Source: Amorphophallus konjac (taxonomy: Eukaryota; Streptophyta; Magnoliopsida; Alismatales; Araceae). From it: a DNA stretch of 64,000 bases. Made by a program: the position numbers and the translations under genes. Each line of letters opens with the position of its first letter. Position 1 is the stretch's first letter. The stretch lies in NCBI GenBank assembly GCA_022559845.1, contig CM040126.1, positions 127,510,886-127,574,885 of the forward strand. Direction: 5' to 3'. Positions 33,751 through 44,780 of this stretch are shown here, piece by piece. Below the pieces are notes generated by a model. The model was not told the DNA's origin and ran no database searches. It worked only from the letters and a program-made list of their open reading frames with translations.

Positions 33751-35379
33751 AGAAGGGGGGGTTGAATAGATCCTTTCACAAGTTTTGGCCTATTTAAAAA
33801 CTCGTAGCTAACGGAAGCTTAAACCACTCTTATAAAGTGAATGAATCACTTAGGCACAATGCACATCGGAATTAAGTAGAGTGGCTCAAATGAAAAGACT
33901 TGAATCACAAGCTATGAAACGTCCACACTTCTTTAAGTGAATTACAAAGCATAACACATAGATGAACATGCAATAGCTTGCAACAACCGTGTGTGTGTGT
34001 GTATGCTATGTTGATCACTCAAAGTGCATATGTGTGTGAGCAATATAACCAAGTGTGGAAGCACACGAACCTGCGAATGGGGTTAGAAGATATAGATCAA
34101 TCACACATAATAAACAACCCACAACACAGGGATTTTAAGGTGGTTCGGTTGCAACCCCGCAACCTACGTCCACCCCTCACCAAAACCCGGTGAGGCTTCC
34201 TTGCTGACTCACAGCTTGACCCGGGGACACGCCCCAAACCACAGAACAGAGAAATCCCTCTTTCTGTCTTCCTACACACAAAGCCGGCAGGGACGGCTAC
34301 ACCACAGATCGGAGAACTCCCGATTGCCTTCCTACTAACCACCGGTAGGGACGTCAACCGCAAATTGGAACACCCTCCAATTGCCTTCCTACTAACCACC
34401 TGGTAGGGACGAATCACAACTTCAATGTTTAACAATATTGAAAGTAAAACAGATGTGAAAGAATTAAAACAAGAGATTGAGTAAGAAGGAATTGGCCCTT
34501 GTATCGATATGCTTTGTTGATCAACAGCTGGGATCTCTTCTTCTTGCAAATCAATCTTCTTGTAATCACCCTTGAATGGATGATTGTTCTTCACGGAGTA
34601 CTGTTCATGTGAACAGAAACTGTTCTTCCAATCCTCCTCTTTTGATCTTCCTTTTGATCTCTTTGAATGGATGAAGAAGTGAATAGATGCTACCTTGATC
34701 CTTGCTTCCTTCTTCACAGATCTTGGAAGATGATCTCTTTGATATGAGCTTGAATACCTTGGATTGGATGAAGATGTTCTTCACGGAGTACTGTTCATGT
34801 GAACAGTAACTCGAACTCCTCTTGCTTTGAACACCCCTTTGAAGCCTCCTTTGATCTTCCCTCTTAGCCTAACTTGCTTCTACTCTTTCTTGGAGGATGC
34901 TGGATTGAGATATGAGCTTGAATCACCTTGAGTTGATGGAGAGGATATTAGATGTAGCTTTGATCTTCTCTTGATGCTCTTGAGTTGATGAAGCGGTTTA
35001 TGGATGCAGCTTTGATCACCTTTGAGAGCCTTGAATGCTTCTTGCTTCCTTGGAGATTGAGATAGCTTCAGATCTAGGCTTGAATCTCTTGGAAGGATGA
35101 AGATGTTCTGCTCGAAACACTGTTCACGGAGGTGCTACAGTGCTCTCGAAATGGCCTCCCTTGATTCACTTCATCAACTCCATCAACTAGAGTTTCTAAC
35201 CCTCTTGTAATGGTTTTATAGACTTTGAATGGTCTATAAACAAGCCCCAGACCAGATCCACAAATCATGAGAAGTTAGGTGAGGTTTGATTAAACAAAAC
35301 CATGAAAAGGGGCTGGCCACGAGGTTGATTTCGAGGTCAAACATGGTTGGCTCGGGGCTGGCAGTCGACCTAAGGTTCC

Positions 35380-35540
35380 TGGCGGTCGACCGCTACTGTA
35401 AAACTTTCATTCGGGTGATCCCTGGGAATTTCGATCGACCGCCACTGGCTGGCGGTCGACCGCTACTGAAAAAGCCTGTAGACGGTGAGGCTCTGGCTGG
35501 GGCGGTCGACCGCCCCTGTGCTGGCGATCGACCGCCAGCT
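35380..35540. repeat. cluster of GCGGTCGACCGC palindromes
   Basis: GGCGGTCGACCGC at about 35381 and 35451, GGGGCGGTCGACCGCCCC at about 35499, and near-palindromes CGATCGACCGCC at 35432 and GGCGATCGACCGCC near 35523. Five units in 160 bp, unrelated in sequence to the palindromes of element A. Confidence 0.85.
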
Positions 35541-35810
35541 GGGCAGAACCCGGCCCATCCCGGGTTGGTCCGTTATCCGTGTCAGCTCCGTCGTTCAACT
35601 TCTTTAGCAGCCCGGTCATGTCCGTGGCATCTTCCTTGACTGTCTTGAAGATTTTATTATTGAGTCTTCAATCAAATTTTTGTTCCGTGGGCTCCGCCCC
35701 CGGAAACCCCCGCAAGGGGCGCTGCCCCCTTGACCCCCGCGACCTGACCGGGCAGGTCGATCCCCGCGACCTGACCGCGCAGGTCGATCCGCGTGCGAGG
35801 GCGCAACATT

Positions 35811-35942
35811 GAGCTTTCACATTTGCATTGAGCTTTGACATTTGCATTGAGCTTTCATGTTTGCATTGAGCTTTGACATTTGCATTGAGCTTTCACGTTT
35901 GCCTTGAGCTTTCACATTTGCCATGAGCTTTCACATTTGCCA
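35811..35942. repeat. 19-bp tandem repeat, about 6.9 copies
   Basis: Unit GAGCTTTCACATTTGCATT with one to three substitutions per copy. Confidence 0.95.
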
Positions 35943-36240
35943 ATTCCACTTCATTCCTTGGATTATCTTGTAGCATGCTTATGTGTGATGCTATTCAGCT
36001 TGATTTCTGTGCTTGAAACATGCTATATTTTCGTGCATCCAATATTATCATATGCCTTGATATCTGTCAATTTAGTTGTCTAGATTGGTGTGCCATTCTT
36101 GAGCTTTTATACTGGAAGTATAATGACCTGCGAATATTAACATTGTCAAATGCAGGTATAGTTCATTAATGACTAAAGAGGCAGACATCATCAAAACCAA
36201 CTAAAGAGGTAGACATCATCAAAACCATAAAATGATTTAA

Positions 36241-36654
36241 TCATGTTGCACACATGTTCAACAATTTGTTATGAGTGGGGACCGCTGAAATGATGCGGTC
36301 AGGTAATGCTTCAGCTGGGCGACCATTGAGGTACACCCATACTCCTCCAATCAGCATGGACTCTCCTGAGGCCGACAGCCACCCTCGAGGTGCAGCAGTC
36401 CGGTCTCTTCTATAATTTCTCTTCCTTCTCCCGCCAGCAGCAGCAGGAACAGTAGTCTTCCTGTCCACATGATGGACATAGCATGGAATGACAGTGTATG
36501 AGTCAATAGTCTTCTGTGGCTTCTTCTTCTCTAGTGCATCTACGGCTTCTACCGTAGTAGTCTTCTCAGCTTCATCATCAACCTGGAGCAGGTCAACAAA
36601 TACGAGCCCCAAACAATTCGGGAAGCCCACTACCGGCGACATGGATCCGAACAT
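36241..36654 (-). CDS. unrecognised ORF (137 codons), possibly exon of a larger broken gene
   Basis: Minus-strand ORF from MFGSMSPVVGFPNCLGLVFV to NKLLNMCAT with an acidic segment, a basic stretch GGRRKRNYRRDR and MLIGGVWVYLNGRPAEALPD. The same frame extends upstream through one TAG to about 36745, where TTATTTGTAG resembles a splice acceptor. Composition looks protein-like rather than random, but I do not recognise the family. It could be retroelement-derived or a fragment of a captured or viral-like gene; no function is proposed. Confidence 0.35.
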   Translation of the reverse strand: MFGSMSPVVGFPNCLGLVFVDLLQVDDEAEKTTTVEAVDALEKKKPQKTIDSYTVIPCYVHHVDRKTTVPAAAGGRRKRNYRRDRTAAPRGWLSASGESMLIGGVWVYLNGRPAEALPDRIISAVPTHNKLLNMCAT

Positions 36655-37217
36655 AGTTGGTACCGCCAGGTACCCGTCACGAACATGGTTGTCAATGATC
36701 TATTGGCCGAACTTAAGTGAAACCAATCCAGTCTCCATTTGAGTTCCTACAAATAAGATCACCACACAGTCAGAATTTTGGGGGAGGCCACCAGGCCTCC
36801 TACTTTGGCGAAAAGATGAAGGGAGACTCGGTCCCACCGGGCGTGCCAGCTTGTGGGAAGACATTTTATTATTTATTTATTCATCTATCTTGTTTAATTT
36901 TATTTTATTTTTATCTATTTATTTATTAGTTAGGTTATTAGGCATGCCAGTCACCGGAGTGACAATTTTATTGTGCGCTCGATCTGACTTGGTCAGTCGA
37001 TTATGAGGTTCAGGTCGGGACCAAAAGTCCGTCACACCATAAAGGCTATGATGTTAATTACACCCTCCCAAAGAAGGGTAACCCGTGATTAGTCGCCAAA
37101 GTAGAAGGATCCCAGGGGCAAAGCGAGAAATGACTATCATGCTTATTCTTGTACGGGATGAAAGAGGAGTACGCATGATTATGCGAAACAAGATATGATA
37201 TTAATATACGGAATAAA

Positions 37218-37735
37218 TCCGGCAGTATATCCCCTTATCTTGGATTATGCCAAGCGGGAATAGGAGACTGTCCACGCAGAGCCGGGACAGAATCCATAAA
37301 AGATCGGGGCATATCAATGCCCGAATATCATGAGGTGGTACTAAACCAAGATAGTAATCGTCTACCACGGCCTTCGATGTTATTATTCCCAAGAGGGAGT
37401 CAGTAGAGGACATGCAGAGGTAGACCTCTTTAGCTCCAAGGGGTTTGGAGATGATTAGACATAGCGAAGATTGGAATTCATTCGGACAGCATCTCCCCTT
37501 ATTTCGGATCATGCCCGGGGGAGTATAGGACATCCATCCACGGAGTGCCGAGATGGAAGCCGAAAAGAGAGACGGGCATAGCTCGAGATCCAAAGGGATC
37601 AACATGTCGTGGGACATTGTCTTTCGTCATGACAATTAATCAATATTCCTCTGCGAGGAACCATCGGAGAGCATGCAGTGGCAGAACTCTGTGGGCCAAT
37701 GGGGTTATAAGATTTATCAACAGTTAAGCAGTATA
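37218..37735. repeat. divergent tandem duplication (~265-bp unit, two copies)
   Basis: 37218-37480 and 37485-37735 share order and wording: CCCCTTAT...GGAT.ATGCC...GGGA.TA, CCACG.AG.GCCG.GA, then AGAGGACATGCAGAGG versus AGAGCATGCAGTGGCAGA. Divergence is high. Non-coding. Confidence 0.7.
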
Positions 37736-37899
37736 ATGTAGGGGTAATACCCCGTTAATTTAGCTCCCATAACCATAATCTCCTCCCGGGATAACATAGA
37801 TTTATATGAAGGCTAACGAGGCTTGAATGCTGGGGTTTAGGGTCTATTGGGGGGCTGCTAGAAGGTTGAATGTTTTAATGGTTTTAAGGGATTGAAGGA

Positions 37900-39678
37900 T
37901 CTGGAATGGGGATGTGATGGGAATCGACGGCTGGGTAAAGTGGCATAAGGCAGTCGGCGCACCTGGAATCGGCATGGGGCTTCGGCGCGAAGGTGGCATC
38001 GGCGCGATGGTAAACCGGCGCAAAAGAAAATGAGGTGGTCGGCGCGACGAGTTTGGGGTTATCGGCTCGGCGCGCCTGGCAATCGGCACAGAACCGGCGC
38101 CGAGATAGCACTATGTCGAGAGCCAAGTTGGGCGCCGATGGGGGAGAATTGATGATTTGGAGGCTTTTAAAGTTTTATCTAGGGGTTTTAAGGGCGCTAA
38201 AGGGTACTAAAAATTGATTTTGAACATATTATCCCAGGGAAGCAAGGGACTTCACACAGGAGTATCATCGGGAGCTGATCATTTGTTAAATCACATGAAA
38301 TGCGATTTGGTTATATCCCTCACCATTACATGAATGAGAGACCACGAGATAGGCTGTCTCGGGTCCTCATCATGAATATGAGGTTGGGAAAATAGTAAAG
38401 AAAATAATGGGGAAAAACTGACACGAGCTGTGGGTCAATAGATCATTCAATTCAGTTGAAGAAGACAACATCAAACATTGACATCCCCTGTATGGCAGCT
38501 CCTTGGGCATCATAGATGATTGGGGCCAAAAGGCTCTCAGCGTCTTTATAGTAGAGCAGCAACCACAAAGGGGAGACGTCGCCAACAGGGATCCGTGGTA
38601 GAAAACAAGAAATTCAGATGGCATCGAATTCGGTAGAAAGGAGAAGAACAACACATCACACTGTATTCAGCACAGTAGAAACTGGCCGGCCGGAAGATCA
38701 TCTGTCCACTGATGAACATACACGAGAGTTTACAGAGTGGGGGAAGAACGAAAGAAACAGCTCCACAGATTGTATTCATTCATGCATTCGTCTAATCGAG
38801 ACATACATCACATGAGGAATGAATAGATTTATATCAAAAGGATCTCAAAAGAGCATCGAGGTTACATGAGCAATGAAAACATAGAATTTGGGGAAGGGAG
38901 AAATATAGCCCTAGTGGGGCAAGGATTACTGGCGGCAGACACCCCCCTGCTAATAATCACAGACAGGGACCTCTGGTTCCTGCTCTCGAACCTCTCTCTC
39001 TTCTTTTTTTACTATCTGCCTCTCTCTGTCGAGCCTCCTCTTCGCACTATCCTCCCTTCCACCTTCAAAACATGGGTTTTTATATAGAGGGAAGAGACAT
39101 TGCCATCGGCGCGGCACCCTTCTGGGGCGCCTTTGCCCAAGCCATCTCGGCGCGCCTCGCATCGGGTTGATCGGCGTGTTTCCTCCATTTGGGCTTTGGC
39201 CCATTTTGTCCCACTAACCACTCGGCGCCCCTCATATGCATATGGGCTTCTAACCAATTTTAATTGGTTGAGCCCTTCATGCCTTTGCCAGCTAGATATT
39301 TTTGACCCATTTGTCAAGCAATTACATCTATTCTTGTAATTCCTTTAATGCCTTGCATCTGCACTGCATGGTAGGTGATGTGGATCCCATTTTATAAGTT
39401 CTAGGATATTTTGAGGATCCTTTTCAGTAGGCGGACAATTGCCCAGAGCTTGACAAAGTTTTAATCAACTCAACCATCTGAAATGACAGTCGTGCTGGGC
39501 AGCAGCTTTGTCGGAAAGGCTTTAGCCGGATAGGGTATTATTTGTGACAGATCTTCCTTCTATCATAGTTTTATGACTTCAGGGAATATCATCAGAGCCA
39601 CATCTTTTTATCAATCTTCAGAGCTCTGGCTCATAGCAACTTTTGTTCTCTTTACTTGTACATTTTTCAGTGTCAACA
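37900..39678 (-). repeat. putative LTR/leader region of a minus-strand element H
   Basis: The minus strand begins TGTTGACACTG at 39678, exactly where the Athila-like RT frame is cut, as expected for an LTR insertion. A strong minus-strand TATA (CTATATAAAAA) is at 39087-39077. CGGCGC/GGCGCGCC motifs recur at 39100-39225 (upstream of the TATA) and again at 37945-38105. No matching second LTR or PBS was found, so only the upstream edge is reasonably placed. Confidence 0.4.
39077..39087 (-). promoter_or_regulatory. TATA box in putative LTR H
   Basis: Minus strand CTATATAAAAA, a good plant TATA consensus, about 590 bp inside the proposed LTR edge. Confidence 0.5.
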
Positions 39679-42600
39679 GTTAATGGGCGGGCTATCTTGG
39701 AAAAGTTACTTATGAACCGGCGATAAAATCCGGCATGGCCAAGGAATGAATGAATTTGCCTAACAGAGGTCGGAGGAGGGAAATTAGAAATGAGGTCAAT
39801 TTTTGCCTTATCCACCTCTATACCCCGTTCGAACACAATGTGACCTAAAATTATGCCCTCTTGAACTATGAAGTGGCTCTTCTTCCAACTAAGAACAAGG
39901 TTGGTTTCAATACATCTCGCAAGCAGTTTCTTCAAATTTTCCAAGTAGTTTTCAAATGACTCCCCAAACATAGAAAAATCATCCATGAAGACTTCTACGA
40001 ATTCTTCTATCATATCAGAGAAAATAGCCATCATACACCTTTGAAAAGTGGCCGGTGCGTTACAAAGACCGAAAGGCATCCTCCGAAAGGTAAATGTGCC
40101 ATATGGGAATGTGAAGGTGATCTTCTCTTGGTCTTCCAGATAAATGGTCACTTGATTGTATCCGGATTATCCATCTAGGAAGCAAAAATATCTTTGGCCC
40201 GCCAATTTCTCCATAATTTTGTCAATAAAGGGGAGTGAAAAGTGGTCCTTTTTGATAATGGCATTGAATCTCCTATAATCGATGCGCACTCTCCATGCCG
40301 TTGTGCGCCTAATGGGCACATCTTCTCCTTGTTCATTTTTTACCACGGTGAGTCCCGATTTCTTAAGAATCACTTAATTGGGACTCACCCATTGACTATC
40401 TGAGATAGGATAAATAATTCTCGCATCTAGCCATTTGAAAACCTCCTTCTTCACCACCTCCTTCATGTTCAGATTCATCCTCCTTTGCATTTCCCGACTT
40501 GGTTTGGCATCATCCTCCATGTAAATGTGATGCATGCAAATGGACAGACTTATCCCCTTAAGATCGGCCACCGTGCAACCTATGGCACCCTTATAAGTCC
40601 TAAGGACTTTTAGCAGTAGTGTTTCTTGGGTAGGGGTAAGGTTGGAAGCTGATATAATAGGAAGAGTTTGATCGGGGCCTTGGAATGCATATTTGAGGGA
40701 GTCCGGGAGAGGCTTAAGCTCAAGTTTAGGAGGACTTTCAAGTGATGGTAGGGTCGGTTCCATTTACAAAGTTGGAAGAGGTTCAACCTTAGGCCAAATG
40801 GTACAATGATGAGGAGAATCTTGAAGAGCATTAGCTCCTCTTATTTGATCTACGCCCGGACCATTCTCAAGAAATTCATCATAGATGTCTATGAAATGAC
40901 ATTCCTCATCTAGGTCCAGATATTGGGAGGCTTTGAGCACATTGAGAGAGACTTTTTTACCACCAAATGAGATTTACATAGTCCCCGTAGCACAGGTGAT
41001 GTTGGCTTTAGCAGTGGCCAGGAATGGGCAGCCTAGGATGATTGGAGTGTGACTTAGCTCCGAGGGGGAGGCCATGTCAAGAATGAGAAAATCTATAGGG
41101 AAGTAGCAGTCATGCACTTTGACAATCACATCTTCTATCAAACCTCGTGGGGTCTTGAATGAGTGATCTGCTAGTTGGAGAATGACAGGGGTTGGCTTGA
41201 GTTCCCCTATGTCAAATTGCTCATAACTAGGGGTGGGTAAAAGGTTGACACTAGCTCCTAAGTCGAGGAGGGTAGGGTTAAAGGTTACACCACCTATATC
41301 GCATGAGATGAGTGGAGCATCGGGGTGCTTCAGCTTTCCAGGGAGATTATTCATCAAGACCACACTAACATCTTCGGAGAGCCAAATTTTCTTAGGGGTC
41401 GTCTTAGGTCCCCTTCTTGGAGTGCAAAGTTCTTTGAGGAATTTGGCATAAGCTGGAACATGCTTTATGGCATCTAGGAGTGGAATGTTGATGTGAACTT
41501 GTGTAAAGAGTTCAATTAACTCCTCATTTTGGGTTGGCCTAGTCTTAGTGGGCTTGGGTTCTAAGGCATTAGGGAAGAGAACCTTGGGTTGATAGGAATT
41601 TGGATCTTCATGGGCCTTCCCTTTCCCTTTATGATCTCCCCCCAACTTATCTTGAGTGTATTCCTCCTTGTTCACACCCTCATCATCTTGATCCTCTTTC
41701 ATGGCATCTTGCAGCACCTTTCCATCCTTGTATGGGTCATCTAACACCCTCCCACTTCTCAAGGTTGAAATAACTTTGACATTCTCAAATTGTGGGTTTT
41801 TAGGTTGGGCTTGTGGGACAGGTAGAGGTAGGAGGCCTGGTTGTGGAGGAAAACCTGGAGGTTGGTTTCTAGGGTTAGCCACGGGTTGACTTGAAAGTTG
41901 GCCCACCTCCTTTCTCATAGTAACTTACACCAATTGTCCTATTTGACTTTCTAATTTGAAAATGGATTATTGTTGGTTCAAAATGATTTGTTGGAGTTGA
42001 TTGAATTTATCTTCGAAATTGGATTGAGGCGAAGGTTGGTAAGTGGGTTAGCCTTGATTGGATTGAAAATGTGAATAGCCCATAGGAAGGAATTGAGGTT
42101 GTGGACCTCTAGCAAATGAATTAAAGGTATTGGGTTGGGCTTGAATTTGACTTTGCTTGGGTTGCTTTTGTGCTTGATCGATAGACGGGTTGGTTACTTG
42201 AGGTAGAGCTTGTTGACCCTTCCAAGAGAAATTAGGATGATCTCTCCAGCCCGGATTATAAAAATTAAGAAATGGATCGTAGTTGAGCTTGGAGAACCCT
42301 TGAGCAGCTTGAACTTGCTCTTGTATGAATGGTGGTAGTTGGGCAACGGTTGGACATTCCGTGATGTGATGAGTCGGGCTTTCACATAGAGTGCATGCCT
42401 CATTTGGAGTGAAAGATTGACCCGAATATGAATGGGATGATGGTTGGAAAGAAGGGTGTTTCAAAGTCAAGAGTTGGTCTAACTTTTAGGTCAGACTTTA
42501 TACCTTATCCAACTTTTGAGTGATGAGGCTTATGTCCATTCTTGGTTCAAAATCACCCTGGGCTTTGACATCATAAACTTCGGCCCGCTTGAAGGGCCCA

Positions 42601-43300
42601 ATGGATCTCTCATAGGATGATAAAGAGGCATGATTGATATAATTCTCACTAAGTATTTTAAACAAATCATATACCTCATCCTCACTTTTGCTCATGAATG
42701 CCCCTCCACATGAAGCATCTACCATTTGTCTAAATTGATCGAATAACCCCTCATAAAAAGCTTGGACTATTTGCCATTTGGACAACCCATGGTGGGGAAA
42801 TTCCTAAGCAATTCCTTGAGCCCCTCCCAAGATTCATGTATTTGCTCTCCCGGAGTTTAGGTAAATCCCGTGATTGCCCTTCTCATGATATTGGTGTAGC
42901 CTATAAGGTAAATTTTCTTCAAAAATTCTTGTTGCATATCGACCCAAGTTCTAATTGGCTTCCCTATAATGCCTAGCCAATATTTAGCCTTATCCTTAAG
43001 AGAGAATGGAAAGAGGGTCAGCCTAAGGGCATCATCCGAAAAATTTTAGATTTTTACCGTGGAACAAATTTCTAGAAATTCATCAATGTGCTTGTAGAGG
43101 TCCTCATTAGTGTTTCCATAGAATGAGGGGAGCATTTGAATTGTGCTAGACTTGATCTCATATTGGATGGCTTGATTTTGAGGGATGTGAATGCAAGATG
43201 GAGGTTGGTATTGGTTGTGAATGAAATAATCTTTCATTTACTTAGGAGGGTCGAGATTTCTGGCCCTTAGATTTTGGTGATGAGGTCCTTAATTTTAGGC
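39679..43300 (-). pseudogene. Athila-like Ty3/gypsy gag-PR-RT, interrupted and truncated
   Basis: Gag N-terminus at 43237 (HIPQNQAIQYEIKSSTIQML, PSFYGNTNEDLYKHIDEFLE), then in another frame the gag middle (WQIVQAFYEGLFDQFRQMVD) and a knuckle CTLCESPTHHITEC near 42390. The protease has LLDLGASVNLLP (DLG in place of DTG/DSG, as in Athila) near 41270. RT fragments from 40763 to 39679 include WRVRIDYRRFNAIIKKDHFS and FMDDFSMFGESFENYL. From 42785 down the pieces share one frame, broken by stops (e.g. 40376-40374 and about 40166). RT is cut at 39678 after SKIARPL; RNase H and integrase are absent. Confidence 0.88.
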
Positions 43301-43736
43301 CATGGGTTCTTGTTAGAGATCGTTTATTGGATACTGATGAGTATCACATTTTGTATCATAACTTGCATCACATGTATTATCTTTTCGCAATAAAAGTACA
43401 TAGTTGTACAACATACATAGTTAATTCCACTCTCACACATAATTTAAGTCTGCATGCATTTTATCATCATTTCTGAGCAAAAATGACAATGAGAAAGATT
43501 TAAGAAGTTGCATAACGATTCTTGGATTAAGCACAATGAGTATTTGATCTTTTGCAGGCCCTTGTGAAGGAGCAGAACCAATTGAAAGAGGCGCCCATGT
43601 GACCAGGCACCTTTTTAAAGGGCGCACAGTCAAAGAGGCACCTCCTCCAGACCTGCTAAAAGACAGAGAAGAGAGAGGAAAAGGTGAAAATTAAGAAGGC
43701 GCCCATGTCCTTGGGCGCCTCTTCACAAGAACTGTC
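43300..43736. other. non-coding, with GGCGCC-type palindromes
   Basis: No coding seen. It contains GAGGCGCCCATGTGACCAGG near 43587 and a longer palindrome near 43694-43723 (AAGGCGCCCAT...TGGGCGCCTC). Its parent element is unknown. The last 5 bases CTGTC (43732-43736) are the expected left target duplication of element B. Confidence 0.5.
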
Positions 43737-44352
43737 TGTAGACACGCCAAAAATGACGCTATGTTGATCAAATCTCATATCACTATAATGACACCCCAAA
43801 GTGAACTTCAATATATTCATAATATGAAGTTTTTCTATTTTCTTGTGTGTGGGTTTGTTTATTTTACATTTTTGTGATTCGCGACCTGAAGAGGGGCGTT
43901 ATTTAAATAGCGACCTTCTCTAGGGCGTTTTCTCAAGAAAGGACGACTAAACTTCAAGGCGTCAATTCCTGGTATTATCCGGTTTTAAAGTAAATGCAAA
44001 ATCAATTTAATTATTGGTTAACGTCCTTCCTCAGGGCGTGTTTTAAATTAACGCCTCTATCCTAGGCGTGTTCTCATGGTTTTTAAACAAAGTAAGTTCT
44101 ATTGCCAAAATTAGATCCAAGAAGTGACGCCCTTGATAGAGGTCGTGTTTTGAGTAACGTCTTGATGTAGGTCGTCAATTTTGAATTGACGCCCATATCT
44201 AAGTCGTGTTTTAGTTCGGAGTCCTGCCTTTTTCCATCTTTCCCTCACAGTTCCCTGCCTTGTTTCAACCTCTTGCTCGATGTTAATTATTTCCTTGGAT
44301 ATTCCTTGCCCGTTCTTATCTTCCCTTGTTTGATCACATCCGATTGGAATCT

Positions 44353-44360
44353 TATATAAG
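44353..44360 (+). promoter_or_regulatory. TATA box of element B LTR
   Basis: TATATAAG in the context AATCTTATATAAGGAAGCC, downstream of the inverted-motif array. Confidence 0.65.
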
Positions 44361-44775
44361 GAAGCCTGGATCGATCGTCATAAGGTTGAACACCCACATA
44401 TACAGAGAAAAAAGATTGCAGGTTCTGTACGAGCAGAGTTTTCTTTCTTCTTCCTGTGCGGTCGTTCCTCTGCATCCTTTTCATAGGAGTTCACTCGTGT
44501 CCACTGCTTCCTCTTCTTCCCATCAACATATTCTTCACACGGTTTCCCTTTACTGTCATTAGGGACAGCAGGGTTCTTTTATTTCGTTTATTTTGTTTAT
44601 GAGCATATCATCCTTCGTCCCACCGGCAGTCTTTCTTATTGCATTAAGTCCTATCATCATCATTATCGTATCATATCTCCTTCCCTAGCTCTTCTCTAGG
44701 GGTTTAAAAACAAAAAAAAAAAGAGGTGCGCATGTTGATTTCATTTTTCAACATCATATTCTTTATTTGGGATTG

Positions 44776-44780
44776 ATACT
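44776..44780. other. target-site duplication of D, left copy (ATACT)
   Basis: Identical to ATACT at 54675-54679, flanking the complete element D. Confidence 0.95.

Larger units (their letters stand above)
33750..35960. repeat. non-coding retrotransposon-LTR-like region (possibly copia/SIRE-type)
   Basis: It begins with the CTAGAAGGGGGGGTTGAATA run common at ends of plant copia-type LTRs, and has GTGGTTCGGTTGCAACCC and CCTACGTCCACCCCTCACCA near 34140-34190, also typical of such LTRs. It includes repeated TTCTTCACGGAGTACTGTTC segments (about 34590 and 34780), palindromes at 35380-35540 and the 19-bp repeat. No coding found; the family call is from general resemblance only. Confidence 0.35.
43737..44780 (+). 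repeat. element B 5' LTR, left part (U3 and start of R)
   Basis: Starts TGTAGACACGCCAAAAATGA. Between 43880 and 44220 it has repeated short inverted motifs (GCGACCT...AGGGCG, AACGTCC...AGGGCGTG, GACGCCC...AGGTCGTG). A TATA box (TATATAAG) is at 44353-44360. Interrupted by D after 44780. Confidence 0.85.

Noticed and set aside
34097..34717. 206-codon minus-strand ORF
   Set aside because: Covers copia-LTR-like non-coding wording with internal direct repeats (LPVVSRKAIGG twice); no recognisable domain.
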